Positions 1 to 7,581 of a stretch of DNA of 38,800 nucleotides are shown piece by piece. This stretch comes from Provencibacterium sp. (GTDB taxonomy: Bacteria; Bacillota; Clostridia; Oscillospirales; Ruminococcaceae). A model generated the notes under the pieces. It saw only the letters and a list, made by a program, of their open reading frames with translations. It made no database searches and had not been told where the DNA came from. Within the stretch, counting starts at the first letter, position 1; each line of letters starts with the position of its first letter. Made by a program: the position numbers and the translations under genes. The stretch covers positions 1 to 38,800 of the forward strand of contig JAAWDS010000034.1 of assembly GCA_022793895.1 (NCBI GenBank), written 5' to 3'.

Positions 1-2
1 AT

Positions 3-119
3 ACAATTAGAACCAATCATAAATTTTGGTCTGTTATAGTGTTCATTATCTCTTTTTTAGTTGGGCATTCTATCATTACAGCATTGAAAGGTGTCTTATC
101 ATTATATTTTTTAAATTAG
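3..119 (+). pseudogene. C-terminal tail of a possible membrane protein (partial)
   Basis: An open frame enters from the left edge and stops with TAG at 117-119. It gives about 38 residues, rich in Ile, Leu, Val and Phe, with a hydrophobic stretch that could be one transmembrane segment. The region is much more AT-rich than the rest of the window. Small membrane proteins are often found beside RHS genes, but this frame could be open by chance. I do not recognise a family. Confidence 0.2.
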
Positions 120-128
120 CTTAGATAA

Positions 129-443
129 AGCGGAAAAGGGAAAGCAGGTTTCCAGGCGGAGGAAAGGGTTGTCGAGCTGGAATGGCGGGAGTATAATGCG
201 TATAACGAGCTGGAGAGGCTGTGGCAGGATGGGAAGGAAGAGAAGTACTGGTACCGTCCGGACGGGCTGAGAGAGAGCAAGGAGTGGAAAGGGAACAGAC
301 GCTACCATATCTGGGATGGAGAAGAGATGGTAGGGGAGTACAATGGGAACGGGAGCGTAGCGGGGAGATATATCCGAGGGATCAACCTGATAGCGAACGA
401 GCTGGATGGGCAGAGGCAGTATTATCTGTTGCTAGTTCAATAA
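129..443 (+). pseudogene. RHS/YD-repeat protein remnant
   Basis: Frame 3 is open after a TAA at 126-128 and ends at TAA 441-443. It encodes about 104 residues with no convincing start codon or ribosome binding site. The translation has RHS core features: a YNAYNEL segment, a WYRPDGLRESK segment, then HIWDGEEMVGEYNGNGSVAGR and a G-x-N-L-I-A motif, ending just after QYYL. Intact RHS proteins continue there with the conserved NAHGD core, which is missing. It is therefore a decayed or recombination-trimmed piece of an RHS polymorphic toxin or wall-associated gene. The assignment rests on motif recognition only. Confidence 0.6.
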
Positions 444-450
444 CAAACCG

Positions 451-487
451 CAGCCTCAGGCTTCCCATTATGGGAAGCCTGAGGCTG
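451..487. terminator. Long perfect hairpin, probable bidirectional terminator
   Basis: Two 17-base arms (451-467 and 471-487) pair perfectly around a 3-base loop. The hairpin lies between the RHS remnant and the convergent 3' end of the sulfatase gene. Neither side has a clear U-tract, so termination is inferred from position and stem strength. Confidence 0.6.
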
Positions 488-516
488 TAGCCTTCTTCAC
501 AATCGTTTTCTCCCGC

Positions 517-2046
517 TTACTTTCCATAAACGCCCGGATCGGGGCTGTGGAAGCTCTCGAACCAGTAGCCTTTCGGATGCACCTTGACCCGGTAGCGGTG
601 GCGCGGCGCGGGAATCGGATCCTGCGCGCGCAGGATGGCGGCGCTAAGCCCGGCGAGCATTTCAGCCTTTATGGCGGTGTGCTCCGGGGAATCCCAGAGG
701 TTATGCACCTCATGCGGATCCTCCGGCAGATAATAGAGATAGCCGCTGCCCATCATATCGAGCTGCACCTTGTAATCTCCCTTGCGCGCCATGCGCACCT
801 GTCCGGCCTGCGTCCAGGTGTTCAGGCAGTCGAAGGTGTCGTAGCACTTGGTCGCCCCCTCCGCGATGGGGTCGAGCGCATCGTTTTCATCCCAGTAGAG
901 CCCGGAAAAGCCGCTCTCGCTGTAGGCCACGTCCCATTCCCCTTCCGGGATGTCCCGCCCTTCGAGCAGCGGCAGCAGGCTCTTGCCCTGGCAGCCGAAC
1001 GGGAGTCCGGCCCCGATGAGATCGCAGACGGTCGGGAGAATGTCCACGAGACTGACCATCCGGCCCGGAACCTTGCCCTGCGGCGCTACCTGCGCGCCGC
1101 CGAAAACCATCGGAATGCGGCAGAGCGCCTCGCAGAGATCCGGTCCCTTGCGGATGAGGCCATATTCCCCTGCAAAGTCGCCATGATCGGAGAGAAAGAC
1201 GACAAGGGTATCCTTCTCCAGCCCCCGTTCCCGCAGCCCTTCGATGAGGCGCTTGAACTGATCGTCGATGAGCCGCAGCATCCCCAGATAGTTCGAGCGG
1301 ATGCGCGCCGTCTCCTCCTCGATGCCCTCTCCCATGACCTTCTCCCACATCGAACGCATCCAGACATAGCGCGGGCCCTTTCCGGGCAGATCGGCGGGCC
1401 CGGTGGTGATGGGCGGAAGCGATTCGGGCGGGAAGAGATCGTAATAGGGGCGGGGAACCTGATAGGGGTTGTGCGGCTCAGAGAAGGAGATCCAGGCAAA
1501 AAACGGCTTCTGCCTGTCGCGCGTGTCGATAAAATCCAGCGCATGGGTCACGTTGCGGTAGGGATATTGCAGCGTGACATCCCCCGGCGCAGGGTCGGCG
1601 CTCAGGCGGAACTTGGTGGACTGGAGATACCGGTCAAACGCCTGCTCCTCCTCAGTCGGCGGAACGCTGTTCTTCCCGCCTTCACCGCCCAGGTGCCCGT
1701 TGGAAACGCAGTAATCGAAATCGTCCGGCTTGCGGTGGGTGTGGTTCTTCCCGCAGAGCGCGGTTTGGTAGCCGTTGGCGTGCAGCACATCCAGCAGGTC
1801 GGCAGTGTAGAGAGCGTCCATGCCGTTGTGATTGGTGCGGGCCCGGTGCGCCGAAGGATAGCGGCCGGTGAACATGCTCACCCGTGCGGGCAGGCAGGAG
1901 GGATTGGGCGTGTAGGCGCAGGCGAAATCTGCGCCGCTCTCTGCCCATGCGTCGAGAAACGGCATCGTGTCCAGCGGAAAGCCCTCGCTCCCACGCAGGC
2001 TGGCGCGCTGCTGGTCGGTCATAACAATAATGATGTTGGGCTTCAA
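517..2046 (-). CDS. Sulfatase, Cys-type (formylglycine-dependent)
   Basis: This is a type I sulfatase of about 509 residues that should hydrolyse sulfate esters from a glycan or small sulfated compound. The signature C-L-P-A-R with following S-M-F-T-G-R is at about residue 51; the Cys is the one oxidised to formylglycine. Metal-site elements are the early M-T-D-Q-Q-R and the later L-S-D-H-G-D-F. There is no signal peptide, so it should act in the cytoplasm. The start is chosen as TTG at 2046 because AAGGAGG lies 8 bases upstream; an in-frame TTG at 2067 would place that ribosome binding site inside the gene. It is the last gene of the locus A operon, separated from the second sulfatase by a multi-hairpin repeat. 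The exact substrate is not readable from sequence. Confidence 0.9.
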   Translation of the reverse strand: MKPNIIIVMTDQQRASLRGSEGFPLDTMPFLDAWAESGADFACAYTPNPSCLPARVSMFTGRYPSAHRARTNHNGMDALYTADLLDVLHANGYQTALCGKNHTHRKPDDFDYCVSNGHLGGEGGKNSVPPTEEEQAFDRYLQSTKFRLSADPAPGDVTLQYPYRNVTHALDFIDTRDRQKPFFAWISFSEPHNPYQVPRPYYDLFPPESLPPITTGPADLPGKGPRYVWMRSMWEKVMGEGIEEETARIRSNYLGMLRLIDDQFKRLIEGLRERGLEKDTLVVFLSDHGDFAGEYGLIRKGPDLCEALCRIPMVFGGAQVAPQGKVPGRMVSLVDILPTVCDLIGAGLPFGCQGKSLLPLLEGRDIPEGEWDVAYSESGFSGLYWDENDALDPIAEGATKCYDTFDCLNTWTQAGQVRMARKGDYKVQLDMMGSGYLYYLPEDPHEVHNLWDSPEHTAIKAEMLAGLSAAILRAQDPIPAPRHRYRVKVHPKGYWFESFHSPDPGVYGK

Positions 2047-2177
2047 AATCCCATCCTCCTTTATCAAATAGACCGGATTTGCATCCCAGGCATTTTAAGG
2101 GCGCGCCCGCAAAATAGAATAGGCTGTCAAAAAACATCTCTCCAGCCCGTAAAAGAAATCGTGCAGGCCGATCCCAC

Positions 2178-2257
2178 GGTTTGCAGAAAAGACCATCCGG
2201 GCCGAGCCTCCGGTTTGCAGAAAAGACCATCCGGGCCGAGCCTCCGGTTTGCAGAAA
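2178..2257. repeat. 34-nt tandem direct repeat (two full units plus partial)
   Basis: The unit starting GGTTTGCAGAAAAGACC occurs at 2178-2211 and 2212-2245 without a difference, and a third copy begins at 2246 but diverges after about 12 bases. It lies at the tail of the dispersed multi-hairpin repeat between the two sulfatase genes. There are no spacers, so it is not a CRISPR array. Confidence 0.85.
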
Positions 2258-2369
2258 CCGGAAAAAGCAGCGGTTTCGCGCCGATGGCGCGAAATTTGGG
2301 GCGTCGTCTTCGCCCCAAAAGCCGCTTTTTCAATGGATGCGTTGCAAAATTTCATTTTGCAACGCATCC
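2246..2369 (-). repeat. Dispersed multi-hairpin repeat, copy 1
   Basis: Read on the minus strand, this element starts with a perfect 16-bp hairpin (arms 2335-2350 and 2354-2369, 3-base loop). A hairpin built on GGGGCG/CGCCCC and another on TTTCGCG/CGCGAAA follow, and it ends near a CCGGTTT motif. The same order of hairpins, with clearly similar sequence, is found on the plus strand from 11710. The hairpin at the head overlaps the 3' end of the second sulfatase and supplies its last five or so codons and stop. It may be a REP/MITE-like mobile repeat or a structured RNA element with a terminator role. Confidence 0.8.
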
Positions 2370-3776
2370 TAGCGTCGCTGTACGTACGATTTTCCGATCC
2401 TCCACCCAGTTTTGCTCATACCAGGAGCAGGGGCGGAAATCGTCTCCGATGCGCTGCATCTCAGCGTGCATCTTCGCCTTGAGCTCCCCGGCGGTCCCGG
2501 CATAGGCGGGATCGTCGATGAGGTTGCGCATCTGATAGGGATCTTCCAGATTGTCAAAGAGGTACTCGCTCCCGTCGCTCAGGAAGGTCGCATAGGTGAA
2601 GCGCTCGCTGCGCCATGCGCGCCACTCGTTGCCGTCCTCAAACTTGGCGGTCGGGCCGGTGCACATCATCAGGCTGCCCTCCGGGTGCGGGCCGCTGCCG
2701 CCGCCGCAGAGATAGGCGCTCAAATCCTGCCCCTCGACCTCCTCCGGTACAGGTAGATCCAGCAGCCGCAGCAGGGTGGGCATGATGTCCACCGTATTCA
2801 TTGGCGCGGTGTAGGTCCCGTTCGGCACATGGCCGGCGAAGCGCAGGAAGAAGGGGATGCGCACCGCCTCCTCATAGAAGATGTTCTTCGCCCGGCGTCC
2901 ATGCGCCCCAAAGAGCTCCCCATGGTCGGAGGTAAAGACGACGACGGAGTTTTTATCCAGCCCCATCTCCTCAATGGCGTTCATCAGCCGGCCGATGTTG
3001 TCGTCCAGATTGGCGACCATCGCATAATAGACGCGCATCCACTCGGTGAGATTGCTGCGCTCGCGATCGGAGAGCCGGGCCCAGCCGTCGGCGTGCGGAT
3101 CGTTTTCCGGCAGGTAGTTTTCCGGCAGCTTAAATTCAGCGTCCTTAAACATCTCCAAATATTTGCCGGGCACGTTCTCCGGAATCCAGGGGTCGTGCGG
3201 CGTCCCGATCGAGAGGAACAGGGCGAAGGGCTTCTCTGATTGATTCAGCTCTCGGAGCTTGCTGATAGCCATGTCCGTCTGCTCGTCCGGCTCATACTGG
3301 GTGCAGTAGATCTTGTCCGGCGTGTCGAGGTGGTAATAGGCCGGCGCGCCGTAATACTCATGGTGGAAGTTGTAGGCGGCGAAGAACCCGTCGAAGCCGA
3401 GCCGGTCCTCCCCCTTGGGGATGAAAGAGTTTTTGGGATCATAGTGGTTCCCAAGCTGGTTGGCGTACATGTGCCATTTGCCGATATAGGCCGTCTCATA
3501 CCCAGCCTCGCCGAGCACATGCGCGAAGCAGCGGTGATTCGGGTTCATGCGGATCTCATTGATGACCATGCCGGTGCTGGTCGTGTATTTCCCGGTCAGG
3601 AGCGATGCCCGGTAGGGCGCGCAGACCGGGTGGCCCGACACCGCGTTGCACAGCTCGGCGCTGCGCGCGGCGAAACGGTCGATGTTCGGCGTTTTCGCCA
3701 GCCGGTCCCCGTGGCAGGAGAGGCTCGCATAACGCAGTTGGTCGGCGAAGATGTAGATAAGGTTGGGCGCAGGCAC
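2352..3776 (-). CDS. Sulfatase, Cys-type, second copy
   Basis: A 474-residue type I sulfatase with the formylglycine motif C-A-P-Y-R at residue 52, followed by ASLLTGKYT. The N-terminal A-D-Q-L-R and the later T-S-D-H-G-E-L-F-G-A-H-G supply the expected metal-site residues. There is no signal peptide. It starts at GTG 3776, four bases after the GH2 stop, and its ribosome binding site (AAGGGGG) lies in the last codons of GH2, so translation is probably coupled. It is clearly diverged from the neighbouring sulfatase, which suggests a different sulfate position or sugar. The final residues (GCVAK) and the stop codon lie inside the hairpin of a dispersed repeat, so the natural C-terminus may have been replaced. 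No sulfatase-maturating enzyme is encoded in the window. Confidence 0.9.
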   Translation of the reverse strand: MPAPNLIYIFADQLRYASLSCHGDRLAKTPNIDRFAARSAELCNAVSGHPVCAPYRASLLTGKYTTSTGMVINEIRMNPNHRCFAHVLGEAGYETAYIGKWHMYANQLGNHYDPKNSFIPKGEDRLGFDGFFAAYNFHHEYYGAPAYYHLDTPDKIYCTQYEPDEQTDMAISKLRELNQSEKPFALFLSIGTPHDPWIPENVPGKYLEMFKDAEFKLPENYLPENDPHADGWARLSDRERSNLTEWMRVYYAMVANLDDNIGRLMNAIEEMGLDKNSVVVFTSDHGELFGAHGRRAKNIFYEEAVRIPFFLRFAGHVPNGTYTAPMNTVDIMPTLLRLLDLPVPEEVEGQDLSAYLCGGGSGPHPEGSLMMCTGPTAKFEDGNEWRAWRSERFTYATFLSDGSEYLFDNLEDPYQMRNLIDDPAYAGTAGELKAKMHAEMQRIGDDFRPCSWYEQNWVEDRKIVRTATLGCVAK

Positions 3777-3779
3777 CGG

Positions 3780-5531
3780 TTATTCCCCCTTCTCAATGGC
3801 CGCGATAGCGGTGTTGGTCTCCTTGATCTTACGGTAGGTCTCGTCGCTGAACTTCCTTTCCCGCGTATAGGTATACAGGCCGTTCTGCTCCTGCTCGACA
3901 TCGGTTAGTTGGGTGTAGCAGAAGGCGCACACCTGCGGCATCTCTAAGAGCGCCGAGGTCAGCCCCACATAGCGGCGCAGCACCTCCGCCTCGCTGTCCG
4001 GGCGCATGCCGTAGCCCCAATTCTCTCCGTCGGAATCCTTCGGGTTCCACCAGGTCCCGCCGTATTCGCTGACAAAGTAGGGCTGCCCGGCGTAATGCTG
4101 CCGTTTTTCGTGGTTATCCAATACCTCGCCCTTCTGGAAAGCCTCTTTGAAGGCGGCGCGGAACTTATCGGGATCCTGCTCATACCAGTGGATGTCATAG
4201 ATATCGGTGACCACGTGGAAGTTGCCGCTCGTGTCGATAACAGGGCGCGTCGGGTCGAGCGCCTTGGTCGCTTGGTAGACGACGGCCAGAACGTTGTCAT
4301 CCTGCTTGGCGCCGGTATGGCGGTTGTTCCAGGTCTCGTTGAAGGGGCACCAGCCGATGAGGGCGGGGTGGTTGAAATCGCGCTCCACCGTCTCCAGCCA
4401 TTCGGGAAGGAAGTTTTCCAGCCCGGCCGCCGTCGTGATGTCCAACCCCCAGTTGGCCATTTCGCCCCAGACGAGGTAGCCCAGCTTATCCGCCCAGTAG
4501 AGATAGCGCTCTTCAAACACCTTCTCGTGCATGCGCGCGCCGTTGAAACCGAGCTCCATCGACAGCTCGATATCCCGCTTGAGCGCTTCGTCGCCCGGCG
4601 CAGTCAAGATGCCGTCCGGGAAGAAGCCCTGGTCGAGAATCAGACGCTGGAACACGATGCGGCCGTTTAAATACATCGCTTTGTCGTGCCACTCGATGGT
4701 GCGCAGCCCGAAATAGCCCTGCACGCAGTCCCCGCTTGCGAGCGAGAGGGTCAGGTCGTAAAGCGCGGGGGAGCCGAGATCCCAGAGGTGGACCTCCTCC
4801 AGCGGTAGGCTTACCAGCGCGACCCGGCCGCAGGTCCGAACCGTCACGCTCCCCATGGCCCGGCCCTCGAAGGAGGCCGCCGCCGTTACCTCGTCCGAAC
4901 GGGCGTCCCCTTCCAGGTAGATTTCGAGCTGCACCTTGGCGTTGGCGGGATCCGGGAGGAGGCGGTAGGATCGAATGTAGGTTTTTGGCACGAACTCCAG
5001 CCACACCGTCTGCCAGATGCCGGTTGTGCGGGTATAGTGGCAGCCGAAGGAGTGGAAACGCGGGCTCTGCTTGCCGCCGGGTTGCTTGCCGGAGCGCACG
5101 TCGTCGAGCGCGCAGACTACCAGGGTGTTTTCCCCCTCCTGCGCCGCCTGGGTGATATCAAAGGTGAAGGAGGAAAAGCCGCCCTTGTGGGTCCCGACGC
5201 TCTCGCCGTTGAGCCAGACCTCCGTTTCATAGTCCACCGCGCCGAAGTGCAGCAGCACGCGGCCCTGTAGCTGCTCCCCGCCAAGCGTTATCTGCCTGCG
5301 GTACCAGACGGCGGGCATGAAGTCCTTGTACCCAACGCCGGAGAGCTCGCTCTCCGGGCAGAAGGGGACGGTGATTTTTTGGTCAAACGTTCCATCCTTG
5401 AACATTTCCCGCTCTTTCCCGCTTGCGGAAAAGTCGATGGCGAATTCCCAGGGGCCGTTCAGATTTTCCCATTGGGGGCGCGTCATCTGCGGGCGCGGAT
5501 ATTCGGGGCGCGGAATGCTTTGCATCATCAT
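3780..5531 (-). CDS. Glycoside hydrolase family 2 enzyme
   Basis: A GH2 glycosidase of about 583 residues, likely acting as an exo-beta-galactosidase, beta-glucuronidase or relative on imported oligosaccharide. The order is N-terminal sugar-binding jelly roll (about 1-180), immunoglobulin-like domain (about 185-280) and TIM barrel (about 285-580). The acid/base Glu is in F-N-E-T-W-N near residue 399 and the nucleophile Glu in V-S-E-Y-G-G near residue 489. It lacks the extra C-terminal domains of LacZ and is close to beta-glucuronidase in length. No signal peptide is present, so it should be cytoplasmic. The start is one of three consecutive ATGs (5531, 5528, 5525) behind AAAGGAG; the longer frame to 5627 has no ribosome binding site. 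It is coupled to the sulfatase that follows, consistent with joint attack on a sulfated glycan. Confidence 0.92.
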   Translation of the reverse strand: MMMQSIPRPEYPRPQMTRPQWENLNGPWEFAIDFSASGKEREMFKDGTFDQKITVPFCPESELSGVGYKDFMPAVWYRRQITLGGEQLQGRVLLHFGAVDYETEVWLNGESVGTHKGGFSSFTFDITQAAQEGENTLVVCALDDVRSGKQPGGKQSPRFHSFGCHYTRTTGIWQTVWLEFVPKTYIRSYRLLPDPANAKVQLEIYLEGDARSDEVTAAASFEGRAMGSVTVRTCGRVALVSLPLEEVHLWDLGSPALYDLTLSLASGDCVQGYFGLRTIEWHDKAMYLNGRIVFQRLILDQGFFPDGILTAPGDEALKRDIELSMELGFNGARMHEKVFEERYLYWADKLGYLVWGEMANWGLDITTAAGLENFLPEWLETVERDFNHPALIGWCPFNETWNNRHTGAKQDDNVLAVVYQATKALDPTRPVIDTSGNFHVVTDIYDIHWYEQDPDKFRAAFKEAFQKGEVLDNHEKRQHYAGQPYFVSEYGGTWWNPKDSDGENWGYGMRPDSEAEVLRRYVGLTSALLEMPQVCAFCYTQLTDVEQEQNGLYTYTRERKFSDETYRKIKETNTAIAAIEKGE

Positions 5532-5618
5532 TTCTCCTTTATATAAAATGGCTTGCGGTCTCAGCCTATGCAGCGGCGGCCGGGACGGCCGGAGTACCGG
5601 CGGTTGCGTTCTAAACCT

Positions 5619-5647
5619 ACTATACATACTTCCGCGATAGTTGTCCA
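5619..5647 (-). promoter_or_regulatory. Candidate internal sigma-A promoter for GH2 and sulfatases
   Basis: On the minus strand TGGACA (5642-5647) and TATAGT (5619-5624) are separated by exactly 17 bases. Transcription would start about 80 bases upstream of GH2, allowing the hydrolases to be expressed apart from the transporter genes. Confidence 0.45.
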
Positions 5648-5730
5648 GGGGCGTCCCCGGCAGGAGAACGAGGCGTTTGGGGATGCGGCGGCTCGCTCAC
5701 GCAGGGAAGTGCGTGCCGCAGGCAGGTAGC

Positions 5731-5757
5731 CGCGCCGCCCCCTTGAGGAGCGGCGCG
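5731..5757. other. GC-rich hairpin after the solute-binding gene
   Basis: An 8-bp GC-only stem (5731-5738 with 5750-5757) lies about 25 bases past the stop of the first solute-binding lipoprotein. It has no U-tract. It may stabilise the upstream transporter mRNA or attenuate read-through into GH2. Confidence 0.4.
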
Positions 5758-5781
5758 TCCCGCTGCGGGTTTCCTTCCAGT

Positions 5782-7437
5782 TTAGTTAACGGCCTTGCTC
5801 ATGTAGCTGTCATAAGCCTGCTGGGTGATCTCTCTGGCCCGGTCGATGTTCATCGACTGGATCTGCTCCTTGAAGGCGTCCCAATCGCTCATAGGCGCAG
5901 AGCCGGTGATGAATTTGAGGACCATCTCATCGGCGTAGGTGTTGATTTCGCTCATGATCTTGGCGCGCTCGGCATTCTGCTCCTGGGTGAGCTGAATGGG
6001 AGGCAGGATCATTGAGTTGTCGATGGTCGTGTCATCCGAATACTTCATGCGCAGCTCCAGCGCCTTGGCGTCGCCGATGACGTTGGGATTGCACAGGATG
6101 TCCGGGTCGGAGAACTTGGGAAGCTGGTGGAGCTTGAGAACATGCTGTGCGGCCGCGCGGTCAATTTCGGGGTTGTTGAGCATGTGGTCGGTGAAAACGC
6201 GCTTATCGCCCTCCCAGTTCCAGCTCAAGCCCTCGATGCCATAGTTAAACAGCTCGGCCCCTTCCTCGGAGTAGCCGTAGTTAAGGTATTGAACGGCGAT
6301 TTCGGGATATTTGCTGGCGGTGGTAACGCTCGTCCAGTGGCCTTCGATGTTATTGACCGAAACCTCCTCCATGTGTAGCGCCTGGCCCAGCTCCTTGCGC
6401 GGATAGGGCAGAACCTCAAATTCATAGCCTGCGGCCTTAGCGCGCGTGTAGGTCAGATCGACCGGGTTGAGGAAGATGCCTAACATCTTCTGATCGAACA
6501 GCGCGCCTTTGTCCTGATCGCTCAGGCTCATGAAGTCGGGGGAGATGTATCCTTTTTCATACCAGGCGTGCAGCATGTCGATATATTCCTTAAATCCGTC
6601 CTGGAGCTGCCCGAAAACGACCTTGCCCTCTTTGTCGAGATGCCAGCCGTTCTTTGCGTCGAAGGCGCGGGAGAACATAATCATGTAGCCGTTCTTCGGC
6701 GGGCAGATCCCCTGTATGCCCGCAGCCTTCATCTTTTCAAAGGCCGCCTCATATTCTGCGATGGTTTCGGGAATCTTTTCGATTCCCAGTTCATCCATAA
6801 CCGCGTTTTGAATAGCTGCGCGCTGGAAGGGAGGCATGCGGTCCTTGATGAGCCCGAACGCCGAGACGCGTTCATCGGCGTCGGTCGCCTCGCGGTAGAT
6901 TTTGTCCGTAGAGCGGATAGCCCGGTAGTAGTCGGGCGCATATTCTTCGAGCATGGGCGTCAGATCGATGCACAGTCCGTCCGCCACCGACGCCGACGGG
7001 CCGCCGGTGTAGTAGTCCATCTGCTGAACGATATCGGGGAAGTCGCCGGAAGCGACCATCAGGTTAAACTGGGCTTTTTCCTCGCCCGCCGTCGGATGGG
7101 TAAATTCCAGGTTGACGCCGGTGCGCTTCATGATCTCCTGATAGATCTCGGTTTCGGCATAGTTGGTGTAATGCTTGGCGGCCGGCGGCGGAAGCGGACG
7201 CCAGTAGGTCAGCGTCACTCCCTCGGCTTCAGCAATCGGGTAGGATACCGTCTTTTCCTCCGGCTGCGCTTCCTCAGAGGCGGACGGAGCGTCCGCTGTC
7301 GAGGACGCGGGAGCGGACGCAGCCCCTCCCGACGGGGCCGCCTGCGGCGGGCTGCTTTGGCCGGAGCCTGAGCAGCCTGCGGCCGCCAGGGTCATCGCGC
7401 CTGTCAAAAGCATGCACAGTATTTTCCGAAGATTCAT
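5782..7437 (-). CDS. ABC sugar transporter solute-binding lipoprotein (LipO type), copy 1
   Basis: A 551-residue extracellular solute-binding protein that would deliver an oligosaccharide to the two permeases encoded upstream. It has a signal peptide with a lipobox ending L-A-A-A-G-C (Cys 22), then a low-complexity Ser/Ala/Pro linker (about 23-60), then the two-lobe binding domain. GAGAGGGG lies 9 bases before the ATG. It is closely similar along its whole length to the protein encoded immediately upstream: shared segments include MKRTGVNLEF/MKNTGVNLEF, I-K-D-R-M-P-P-F, E-K-I-P-E-T-I-A-E-Y-E-A-A-F and ILPPIQLTQEQN. The pair is a tandem duplication. The specificity is unknown; the neighbouring GH2 and sulfatases suggest a sulfated oligosaccharide. 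Confidence 0.93.
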   Translation of the reverse strand: MNLRKILCMLLTGAMTLAAAGCSGSGQSSPPQAAPSGGAASAPASSTADAPSASEEAQPEEKTVSYPIAEAEGVTLTYWRPLPPPAAKHYTNYAETEIYQEIMKRTGVNLEFTHPTAGEEKAQFNLMVASGDFPDIVQQMDYYTGGPSASVADGLCIDLTPMLEEYAPDYYRAIRSTDKIYREATDADERVSAFGLIKDRMPPFQRAAIQNAVMDELGIEKIPETIAEYEAAFEKMKAAGIQGICPPKNGYMIMFSRAFDAKNGWHLDKEGKVVFGQLQDGFKEYIDMLHAWYEKGYISPDFMSLSDQDKGALFDQKMLGIFLNPVDLTYTRAKAAGYEFEVLPYPRKELGQALHMEEVSVNNIEGHWTSVTTASKYPEIAVQYLNYGYSEEGAELFNYGIEGLSWNWEGDKRVFTDHMLNNPEIDRAAAQHVLKLHQLPKFSDPDILCNPNVIGDAKALELRMKYSDDTTIDNSMILPPIQLTQEQNAERAKIMSEINTYADEMVLKFITGSAPMSDWDAFKEQIQSMNIDRAREITQQAYDSYMSKAVN

Positions 7438-7581
7438 AAAGTTACCCCTCTCTTATTTGGTTTTATCATTTTGTGTTTCTGCAAACGGTTTTGCCCGCTT
7501 GCAGAAAATGAGCGCCAGGTTCCCGCGCGGCTCTTCCGGGAAACGGGACAGGCCGCGCGAGGCAGGACGGCAAGACGCCGT

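Noticed and set aside
2178-2257. Possible CRISPR array
   Set aside because: The 34-nt units are directly adjacent with no unique spacers, only two are complete, and no cas gene is present.
547-2505. Plus-strand open frame of 652 codons opposite both sulfatase genes
   Set aside because: It is antisense to two clear sulfatases, has an Arg/Ala/Val-rich composition with no domain, and is explained by the high GC and codon bias of the true genes.
7470-7505. Catabolite-responsive element (CcpA site) near GCAAAACCGTTTGC
   Set aside because: The spacing within the motif is off by one base from the consensus; at most it is a weak inverted repeat.
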